Positions 1-5,132 of a DNA stretch of 5,132 nt are shown here, piece after piece (within the stretch, counting starts at the first letter, position 1; every line of letters begins with the position of its first letter). The notes beneath the pieces were generated by a model. The model saw nothing but the letters and a program-made list of their open reading frames with translations. It did not search any database and was not told where the DNA came from. A program made the translations under genes and the position numbers. Source of the DNA: Bacillota bacterium (lineage in GTDB: Bacteria > Bacillota > Clostridia > Acetivibrionales > DSM-1351); NCBI GenBank assembly GCA_023444055.1, contig JAEZRV010000055.1, forward strand, positions 1 to 5,132, read 5' to 3'.

Positions 1-332
1 GGGACATTTTCCAGCTTTTCTGGTAATTCTGCTGTGCTCTTTACCAAGCCATCCTCTGAAAGTACTGTGCTTTGTTGGCTATTTTCACCTGCACCCAGTG
101 CTACACTTTCTGCTATACTTTCTGGAATCTCTAAATCCGCGACCGACGTAAGCTTCGTGTTTAGCGTATATTGTGAGGTTTTGCTACTGCCAAATATTGA
201 ATACGCTTTGATATAATATTTTCCTGTCTGGGTTATAATGAATTCCAGATTCTCTTGTGTAGCAGACATACTGTCTGATTTTGCAAGGCTGTGACCCTCC
301 GCATCATAAAGCATTAGCTTATAATTGAGTTT
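1..332 (-). pseudogene. 5'-truncated fragment of a PPC-repeat surface protein, open to the left edge
   Basis: Reading the minus strand from 332 leftwards gives about 110 codons without a stop, running off the window. The frame is bounded upstream by a TGA at 335-333 and has no credible start: the first ATG, at 314-312, has no ribosome binding site and lies inside a domain. The product begins in mid-domain with NYKLMLYDAEGHSLAKSD, then TGKYYIKAYSIFGSS and SQYTLNTKL, the typical second half of a PPC-like beta sandwich. It aligns by eye with residues about 434-495 of the large protein encoded at 1926-5132 (DDYRIVVVDTAGNVIGETS, then NRYYYVGIYAKTYNAAS). A Ser/Glu/Ala-rich linker follows (IPESIAESVALGAGE and onward). 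GC is about 42%, against about 27% just upstream. I infer a scaffold paralogue that has lost its 5' end. It could instead be a silent donor segment for recombination. Whether its 3' part is intact cannot be seen. Confidence 0.7.
100..123. repeat. Two tandem 12-bp units inside the PPC-fragment linker
   Basis: On the plus strand GCTACACTTTCT is followed directly by GCTATACTTTCT, differing at one base. On the minus strand the pair encodes ESIA-ESVA in the low-complexity linker after the PPC-like domain. It is a small coding duplication, probably from replication slippage, with no other evident role. Confidence 0.5.
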
Positions 333-353
333 TCAGAAGTGTTCAGTTACAAT

Positions 354-722
354 TTATCTTTTTTGATTTGTCATATATTCTCTTTTTAAATTCTTGATTG
401 GATTTTCTTCTTGTATCGACTTATCAGAACAGGGGTTTGTTAATTCACAAAGATTTGCAAGATAGATTAAATGCATAAAAAACCTGCTCTACATGTAATA
501 TGTTGTCACAGTAAAATTTCCTATCTCAAGCTTTTTATCATAGCTGTTTCTATAGTCCATTTTTTAAAGTTTAATTCTATAAAGTAGCTTGGTGTAAAAC
601 ATTTCATCAAAAATATTTGTAACGAGCTTTTCAATATATTTATGTGTCATTATTTTTATAGTTTTATAAGCATGTGTATTAATGTTTTTCAGATACACAA
701 CTTTTATAAAAATAGAAGACGG
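354..722 (-). pseudogene. Possible decayed gene, one frame with two in-frame stops
   Basis: The stretch 333-757 has no intact gene. Within it, one minus-strand frame from 722 to a TAA at 356-354 contains only two internal stops: TAA at 566-564 and TAG at 491-489. The three pieces are protein-like: MTHKYIEKLVTNIFDEMFYT from an ATG at 650, then MDYRNSYDKKLEIGNFTVTT from an ATG at 560, then MHLIYLANLCELTNPCSDKS from an ATG at 476. None of these ATGs has a convincing ribosome binding site. In random DNA at about 27-30% GC, roughly nine or ten stops would be expected in 123 codons, so the scarcity is suggestive but not proof. I do not recognise the family. Its place downstream of toxin and immunity genes would fit a relic immunity gene or displaced toxin tip, but that is inference. 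The part right of about 650 overlaps the inverted repeat and terminator and may not have been coding. Confidence 0.35.
662..711. repeat. Imperfect inverted repeat, 18/19-bp arms
   Basis: The left arm TTTTATAAGCATGTGTAT (662-679) faces the right arm ATACACAACTTTTATAAAA (693-711) across a 13-base spacer. The arms pair over 8 outer and 7 inner bases around a 3/4-base internal mismatch. The right arm overlaps the T-rich tail of the terminator at 706-742. It could be a second weak hairpin, a remnant of a mobile-element end, or a chance structure in AT-rich DNA. Confidence 0.4.
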
Positions 723-742
723 TTATCATAAAGACAACCGCC
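706..742 (-). terminator. Rho-independent terminator of the toxin-immunity unit
   Basis: On the minus strand GGCGGTTGTC (742-733), a five-base loop TTTAT, and GATAACCGTC (727-718) form a 10-bp stem with two G-U pairs. TTCTATTTTT follows immediately. It starts 15 bases after the stop of the lipoprotein gene, in the right orientation to end the minus-strand transcript. Confidence 0.8.
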
Positions 743-757
743 AATACTATATACTAT

Positions 758-1306
758 TTAGAAATTTCCAGCGATGATTTTCCAGTAACCATTTTCTTTT
801 CGGTAGACTCCATTCCAGCCATTAATCATTGGAGAGTTTTCCTTTTTAGGAAATTTTATAAGAATATCTCCATCCTTGTACTCAAACCCAACAACATTTT
901 TTACACCAACTGCTACTGGGTTCATCTGCGTTATTTCATCGTAGGTATAAACCTTTTCATCCTCTACATTAACTAACTCATCGAGCTCTAGCTTTTTACA
1001 TGCCTTATAATTTTCACTTTTAAACCAATCTTCAAAATAGTTTTTACTAACATCAGCCTTATTGCCGTCTTTACTTCTAAACATATCCTTGTAATTTGGT
1101 GAAAAAGCATTAGCTATACCCTTAGCATCTTCATTCAAGAAGGTTTTGAGATTTTCCAAGTGAACAATAGTAACTTGTTCACTTGGGGAAAGTTTTTTAA
1201 ATTTCTCAGAATCTTGTTCTGACTTAATTTCACTGTTTTTCATGCATCCTGTAAACACAAACACAATTAATCCTATTACTAATATGTATTTTAATACTTT
1301 ATTCAT
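758..1306 (-). CDS. Small surface lipoprotein, possible second immunity protein
   Basis: This gene encodes 182 residues. The N-terminus is a lipoprotein signal: basic MNKVLKY, a hydrophobic core, and the lipobox FTGC with Cys21 as the predicted lipidated residue, so the mature protein should be anchored to the outer face of the membrane. The mature part (about 162 residues) is charged and soluble. An early helical stretch (LSPSEQVTIVHLENLKTFL) and the final strands GVYRKENGYWKIIAGNF resemble the layout of NTF2-like or DUF4829-like secreted domains; this is a shape-level resemblance only. The start is supported by AAGGAG 11 bases upstream, which overlaps the stop codon of the preceding gene. 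It is the last gene before a terminator. In a toxin locus an exported lipoprotein could protect against a toxin acting at the envelope or block its entry, but it could equally be an unrelated passenger. Existence of the gene is nearly certain; its role is not. Confidence 0.9.
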   Translation of the reverse strand: MNKVLKYILVIGLIVFVFTGCMKNSEIKSEQDSEKFKKLSPSEQVTIVHLENLKTFLNEDAKGIANAFSPNYKDMFRSKDGNKADVSKNYFEDWFKSENYKACKKLELDELVNVEDEKVYTYDEITQMNPVAVGVKNVVGFEYKDGDILIKFPKKENSPMINGWNGVYRKENGYWKIIAGNF

Positions 1307-1317
1307 TGATAGATTAT

Positions 1318-1323
1318 CTCCTT
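1318..1323 (-). promoter_or_regulatory. Ribosome binding site overlapping the upstream stop codon
   Basis: On the minus strand the stop TAA of the 172-residue gene runs directly into GGAG, forming TAAGGAG. The ATG of the lipoprotein gene follows 11 bases after the motif. The overlap argues for translational coupling and for a single transcript carrying both genes. Confidence 0.8.
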
Positions 1324-1840
1324 AACCCTGTCTATAAAAGTGTAATATATATGCATTACTATCCACTTCAAAAATATATTGTTCCCAGGCAAATTCATAT
1401 TGCTCAGCTTCTTTGGTAATTAACTTATAAACACTGACCTCTGCTTGCCCCAAAAATTTTTTTATATTTTTTAACAATCCTATAGCAATGTAATTATATT
1501 CAAACACTTGGTTTAATGGAATTTGTTCACCATCTTCATTTTCACTATACCCTATTTCTGATTCAGAAAAAGCTATATCACTAAAATACCATCTATTAAC
1601 TGTGTCAAATAGTTCTTTCTCCCAGTTAGGGCATTTTTCAAGTCTTGGATTAGAAATATTATGCCTGCTGACCAGAAAATCTGGATTCGATAGATATTCT
1701 TTCATAGCTTCTTCTGCATTTAAATGACTTCTAAAGTTTATAAAATCAAATGAGTAAATATAGCTACTTTTGAAAAAACTTATAACATCAGCAAGAGCAC
1801 TTAGATAACCTTTAACTTTAAATAACAAATCACTGTTCAT
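1322..1840 (-). CDS. Probable cognate immunity protein of the upstream toxin
   Basis: This gene encodes 172 residues with no signal peptide or membrane segment, so the protein is probably cytosolic. It is acidic and rich in aromatics. Visible stretches include an N-terminal helix-like part (LFKVKGYLSALADVISFFKS), a central CPNWEKELFDTVNRWYFSDI, an acidic loop (SESEIGYSENEDGEQ), and the C-terminal strands EFAWEQYIFEVDSNAYILHF. I do not recognise a named family. The immunity call rests on context: it is a small single-domain gene directly downstream of, and co-oriented with, a gene ending in a short variable toxin-like tip, the usual order in polymorphic toxin loci. The start at 1840 is fixed by AAAGGAG seven bases upstream. 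The gap to the toxin stop is 85 bases and holds a terminator-like palindrome, so expression may depend on read-through or a local promoter. No convincing promoter is visible. It is AT-rich relative to the toxin scaffold, as expected of an exchangeable cassette. Confidence 0.85.
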   Translation of the reverse strand: MNSDLLFKVKGYLSALADVISFFKSSYIYSFDFINFRSHLNAEEAMKEYLSNPDFLVSRHNISNPRLEKCPNWEKELFDTVNRWYFSDIAFSESEIGYSENEDGEQIPLNQVFEYNYIAIGLLKNIKKFLGQAEVSVYKLITKEAEQYEFAWEQYIFEVDSNAYILHFYRQG

Positions 1841-1847
1841 AATTTAA

Positions 1848-1854
1848 CTCCTTT
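1848..1854 (-). promoter_or_regulatory. Strong ribosome binding site of the immunity candidate
   Basis: AAAGGAG on the minus strand stands seven bases before the ATG at 1840-1838. This is near-ideal spacing and fixes the start of the 172-residue gene. Confidence 0.85.
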
Positions 1855-1870
1855 AAACATTCACTGTTGT

Positions 1871-1909
1871 AAAAACTATACCTACCAATGCATATATGCA
1901 TTGGTAGGT
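1871..1909 (-). terminator. Palindromic hairpin with T-run between toxin and immunity genes
   Basis: A perfect 30-base palindrome fills 1880-1909, each half being ACCTACCAATGCATA or its complement. It can form a hairpin of about 13 bp with a TATA loop. On the minus strand it begins 16 bases after the toxin stop and is followed by TATAGTTTTT, so the T-run starts four bases beyond the paired stem. This looks like a rho-independent terminator that may be leaky because of the spacing. The plus-strand side is also T-rich (ACTTTATTTT), so it might act in both directions. A protein-binding operator is a less likely alternative. Confidence 0.7.
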
Positions 1910-1925
1910 CACTTTATTTTGATAA

Positions 1926-2210
1926 CTATCCCCAAATATGTTCATCGCTTAGCATAGGCCTTCCGGTTGAAGATTCTCCTAATTTCTTATGAAAATGTTT
2001 AGGATATACTGTATTTGAGCTACCCTTAACTGGCTGATTTTCATGAGTATACCCCCCAATTCCATCTGTTGACTTATTTTTACATTCTCTTATCTTCGTA
2101 CCATCTCCTGATACTCGACTTCCAATTTGCTCAGACATATTATTATCATCTAAATGCTTTTGAAGCCCCTTCTTATTCCAATTTTTCCTTCCCGTCATAT
2201 TTTTAACAGT
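1926..2210 (-). other. Predicted C-terminal toxin tip of the large protein, family unrecognised
   Basis: These are the last 94 or so residues of the large protein (about 965-1058). They follow the glycine-rich hinge VGSGNGGSPTVKN, where a hydrophobic segment changes abruptly to polar, basic sequence. The tip opens with GRKNWNKKGLQKHLDDNN. Its probable core holds a polar cluster: DGTKIREC near 1000-1007, GGYTHENQP near 1016-1024, YPKHFHKK at 1033-1040, and DEHIWG at the end. Four histidines (1020, 1036, 1038, 1055) with several Arg and Lys residues would suit a nuclease-type active site, but I cannot match it to a named family, so activity is inference. Its small size, hinge and neighbouring immunity candidate are what mark it as a toxin tip. 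Confidence 0.6.
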
Positions 2211-5132
2211 TGGGGAACCACCGTTTCCGCTGCCAACTTTTGCAAATAATACATTTATATCATTCGCAAATGTCCCAGCTGCTACGGCAGTAACTGTACC
2301 ACCATATGCAATTGTGGCTGCACCAGCGATATTAAGTTCTATTCCTCCCAGAATCGCCCCTATTCCTGTACAATCAAGTAGTACTCCCCCAGCTTCTTCT
2401 CCTACTCCTAAACATGCAGTTGCTGCACCTCCATACATAGATATTATATCTCCAAAAGCTCTTCCAGAGTAGTAAGCAATGTTATCATTATAATTATAAT
2501 ATCCATTAATAAATTCGACAATTTTTTGTGGTATACCGAAGAAGAAATCTTCCCCCATTGCATCAGCTACACCTTGAACAAAATCTTTCGGATTTGCTCT
2601 AATATCATTAATTACCACACCTGAATAATCCAATAGAGTTCTATTATACTCTAACGTAAGGTCAATATCATCTGCAATCAAATCATCAGCTGTTACACTA
2701 TTACTTGTCCCCTGCACCACATAATCCTCAACACTTCCACTACTTGATACTACCTGAAAAGCATAGGTTTGTCCAGATATCAGGTCATCTACAACAAGTG
2801 TCGTATTACTCGCCGAAAGACTAATTGACCTTAACAGTGTACCGCTCTTGTAAACCTTTAGCGTTTTTCCGGCTGGATTTGATATATTTAATGTAACACT
2901 GTTTGTTCCTACATTTGCTACAGATATGCTACTCTTTTTTGCTATTGCTACAGTAATTGTTGTTTGTTTATTCCTTGTATATGTGCTTCCATTAGAATTC
3001 TTCTGTGCTGATGCTATTACTATGTATGTACCGCTTTCAAGCTTTGTTGATTTTGATATTGCTGCTCCTGTATTTTCAGCAGACCATACTGTCGTTCCTC
3101 CCTTTTGTATTTTCAGACCTATTTTGTCGGCACTGCCACAGCTTGCACTCATGCTGACTGTTCCATCCTTCGCTACCGATGTATTCAGCGATATATCCAG
3201 TTCCCAGTCTATGGCTCGTGATATTTGATTCTGCTGTTCTCTATAGAAGTAATCTCTCAATTGACTTTTTTGTGCTTCACTTTTTGAGCCAAACATGTCT
3301 ATAAGGTCTATCAGCTTTGGCCATGTAGTGGGGCCGACCTTACTGCTGTTTTCTATGTACTGTATTTTCCAAACTTCATTTCCGAAGTATGCCATCAAGG
3401 CACGTGTCGCACATATAGTTTGCCAGCTGTCATATGTACCAAGTACAGCATTGTCAATTTTAAAGCCAAGTGCTCTATAAATATATTGTAATAGTTTAAC
3501 CTTATCTCCTGTACTTCCAACTACTATTAAAGGCTGTTCGTTTAAAAGATTATTATAGCTATATCCATTAAGAGAATATGTAGGATCAAGTCCTATGTTT
3601 GCTACAAGTCCATCATTATTAAAGTTTACTGCTAAATTAGCTGTATGGCTGGCTGCATTATACGTCTTTGCATATATTCCAACATAGTAATATCTATTTC
3701 CAGCCTTATTTATTCTTATATTTGCAATCTTATTCTGATTTCCTGTTTGAGATGTTTCTCCTATCACATTACCTGCTGTATCTACAACAACTATTCTATA
3801 GTCATCTCCCGCCTTTATTCCTGTCAAGCTTATTTTGGCGTTATTCTGATTGTTTAAAAGCTTCGATGTATCTATCATGAACCAGTCAACATCATAGCGG
3901 TTGTCCATGCTTATTGCTCGTGTGCCTTGACTGCTTATGTCAGTCAGTGTTGTTCTTGTTCCATTTATCTTTAGATATTGATTGTTGGAATAAAGGAAAT
4001 CCACATTTTTAAGGCTATAGCCGCTTGGATTTTTATTACACTCATAAGCATCATAACTTTCTTTTGGCGTAAAGGCTGCTGTTATTGTGTAATTGATTGT
4101 CGCAGGACTTGGCAGGTTTTTTCTAATTAGTGACATATTATATGTTCCTGCTGCCGAGGCATAGAATACATAGTCCGATTTTGAATTAATATATTCATAT
4201 CTCTGCCCGCTGATGTCCTTTACAAAAAATGCGTAATTGCTGCTATATCCCTTTTTATCAAGATTTATTGTTACTTTACCCTCTGACGGTACTGTTAGCT
4301 TATAGCAATCAACATCATAAGGTGTATCTAGCTTACAGGAATAGGTCGTATTTATTGATATTGCAGTTGCATAATCACTGGATTCATTAAATTCACCCAT
4401 AGAGGAGTTGTATTCTATAGCCTCATTGTTTTTTGTGCAGTAGAAATCTATTCGATATTTGTCAAACGCATTATAGTAACTGTTTTCATAACTGAATACA
4501 AACAGATAGTATGTACCTGTAGTCGGCACATTATATATAAGTTCAGTTACCACTGTGCCAGCTTGATCCCTTGTATTAAACAAACTGTGTTGTACTTGGT
4601 TATGTGAGCTATCAAGTAGTACATAGTAATATGTATCCTCACCTCCCGGACTTCTAAGTGTCGCAGTAAATTTATATCCACTATCAAGATCTATCTTGTA
4701 TTTATCATAGTCATTTCTAAAGTCGATCGTTGCCTCTTGTGTTGTGTATGATATACTTTCGCTGCCATAAGACTTATTTATATACCTTTCTCCTGAAGAC
4801 TTATCGTTATTATTCATTTCGCCTAAATCTTTTGAGTTTACAAAATCCTCTGGCATGAAGGTTATTTTTAGTCTGTAGGCTACATTACTGGCTGTAAAAC
4901 TTGTGCCTTTAACCCGTACTACATAGTATTGCTCTGTAGCATCTGTTATTATTGAAGCTACATATGCATTATGATTTACATCAGCACTAGTATAGAATTT
5001 GTTACCCCAGTTTACTCCAGTAAAGAGTAATTCAAGGTTAGCTCCCGTTGGGGCATTATCTATCTCAACTATCGCTTTACCTTTTTGATTGATGCTAAAC
5101 ATGTAATAGTCAGTTATATCACTTGATTGAAG
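1926..5132 (-). CDS. PPC-repeat polymorphic toxin, 5' end outside the window
   Basis: The frame is open to the right edge and stops at TAG 1928-1926. The ATG at 5102-5100 is not the start: upstream codons read LQSSDITDYY and complete a PPC strand ending DYYMFSI. Numbering residues from that ATG, PPC-like sandwiches lie at about 1-82, 113-222, 238-344 (DVDCYKLTVPSEGKVTINLD) and 380-495 (DVDWFMIDTS). A degenerate peptidoglycan-binding_1-like segment covers 523-604 (GSTGDKVKLLQYIYRALGF, then GPTTWPKL). Ig-like and fibronectin-III-like sandwiches lie at about 633-720 and 722-804. A pre-toxin region with a Gly/Ala-rich hydrophobic stretch spans 820-957, and a polar tip covers 965-1058. No enzyme domain precedes the tip. 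I infer an exported, surface-associated scaffold that displays and delivers a C-terminal toxin, with its immunity gene next downstream. An export signal should lie beyond the right edge. A plain adhesin is the main alternative, but the tail and gene order argue against it. Confidence 0.9.
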   Translation of the reverse strand, partial: LQSSDITDYYMFSINQKGKAIVEIDNAPTGANLELLFTGVNWGNKFYTSADVNHNAYVASIITDATEQYYVVRVKGTSFTASNVAYRLKITFMPEDFVNSKDLGEMNNNDKSSGERYINKSYGSESISYTTQEATIDFRNDYDKYKIDLDSGYKFTATLRSPGGEDTYYYVLLDSSHNQVQHSLFNTRDQAGTVVTELIYNVPTTGTYYLFVFSYENSYYNAFDKYRIDFYCTKNNEAIEYNSSMGEFNESSDYATAISINTTYSCKLDTPYDVDCYKLTVPSEGKVTINLDKKGYSSNYAFFVKDISGQRYEYINSKSDYVFYASAAGTYNMSLIRKNLPSPATINYTITAAFTPKESYDAYECNKNPSGYSLKNVDFLYSNNQYLKINGTRTTLTDISSQGTRAISMDNRYDVDWFMIDTSKLLNNQNNAKISLTGIKAGDDYRIVVVDTAGNVIGETSQTGNQNKIANIRINKAGNRYYYVGIYAKTYNAASHTANLAVNFNNDGLVANIGLDPTYSLNGYSYNNLLNEQPLIVVGSTGDKVKLLQYIYRALGFKIDNAVLGTYDSWQTICATRALMAYFGNEVWKIQYIENSSKVGPTTWPKLIDLIDMFGSKSEAQKSQLRDYFYREQQNQISRAIDWELDISLNTSVAKDGTVSMSASCGSADKIGLKIQKGGTTVWSAENTGAAISKSTKLESGTYIVIASAQKNSNGSTYTRNKQTTITVAIAKKSSISVANVGTNSVTLNISNPAGKTLKVYKSGTLLRSISLSASNTTLVVDDLISGQTYAFQVVSSSGSVEDYVVQGTSNSVTADDLIADDIDLTLEYNRTLLDYSGVVINDIRANPKDFVQGVADAMGEDFFFGIPQKIVEFINGYYNYNDNIAYYSGRAFGDIISMYGGAATACLGVGEEAGGVLLDCTGIGAILGGIELNIAGAATIAYGGTVTAVAAGTFANDINVLFAKVGSGNGGSPTVKNMTGRKNWNKKGLQKHLDDNNMSEQIGSRVSGDGTKIRECKNKSTDGIGGYTHENQPVKGSSNTVYPKHFHKKLGESSTGRPMLSDEHIWG

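Noticed and set aside
34..216. Plus-strand frame of 60 codons
   Set aside because: It lies opposite the PPC fragment, which has recognisable domain sequence. It has no ribosome binding site and a composition typical of an antisense shadow.
1880..1909. CRISPR-type repeat or attachment site
   Set aside because: Only one copy is present, with no spacers or second site in the window. The T-run downstream fits a terminator better.
1841..1925. A dedicated promoter for the immunity candidate
   Set aside because: TATAGT next to the palindrome resembles a -10 box, but no acceptable -35 element stands about 17 bases upstream, so it is not annotated.
2926..3228. Plus-strand frame of 100 codons
   Set aside because: It is antisense to the Ig/FnIII-like part of the toxin scaffold. 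Its hydrophobic start is the complement of a Thr/Ser/Lys-rich coding stretch, with no ribosome binding site.
3295..3880. Plus-strand frames at 3295-3480, 3645-3857 and 3668-3880
   Set aside because: All lie opposite the PPC and peptidoglycan-binding-like coding sequence, two overlap each other in different frames, and none has a start signal or recognisable product.
5100..5102. ATG at 5102-5100 as the start of the large gene
   Set aside because: The frame stays open to the window edge, no ribosome binding site precedes this ATG, and the upstream codons (DITDYY) complete a PPC-like strand. The gene must start outside the window.

Overview
The window looks like an accessory locus from a low-GC Gram-positive bacterium, probably one of the Clostridia. 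Base composition is about 27-45% GC depending on segment. The two complete genes have AAGGAG-type ribosome binding sites, one carries a short Gram-positive type lipoprotein signal, and the surface protein uses repeated pre-peptidase C-terminal (PPC)-like beta-sandwich domains. The genus cannot be read from the sequence. All credible genes lie on the minus strand, so transcription runs from right to left.

Layout, in order of transcription. (1) 5132-1926 is a very long open frame, cut by the right edge of the window. It encodes a multidomain surface or secreted protein: at least four PPC-like repeats, a degenerate peptidoglycan-binding-like segment, two Ig/fibronectin-like sandwiches, a Gly/Ala-rich hydrophobic pre-toxin segment and a short polar tip of about 95 residues. 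This is the organisation of a polymorphic (contact-dependent or secreted) toxin. (2) 1909-1871 is a perfect palindrome followed by a T-run, a likely leaky terminator between the toxin gene and the next gene. (3) 1840-1322 encodes a 172-residue soluble acidic protein, the likely cognate immunity protein. (4) 1306-758 encodes a 182-residue lipoprotein, translationally coupled to gene 3; it may be a second, envelope-level protective protein. (5) 742-706 is a strong terminator that closes the unit.

Left of the unit is a degraded zone. From 722 to 354 one minus-strand frame holds only two internal stops and may be a decayed gene. An imperfect inverted repeat lies at 662-711. From 332 to the left edge, an open frame starts abruptly in the middle of a PPC-like domain. 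GC content jumps from about 27% to about 42% near position 330, which suggests a recombination scar joining a truncated paralogue of the scaffold protein to AT-rich cassette DNA.

Reading: a PPC-scaffold toxin with an unrecognised C-terminal tip, one or two immunity genes, and downstream debris of an older scaffold or cassette. Toxin activity and immunity are inferred from architecture and gene order, not from a recognised catalytic family.
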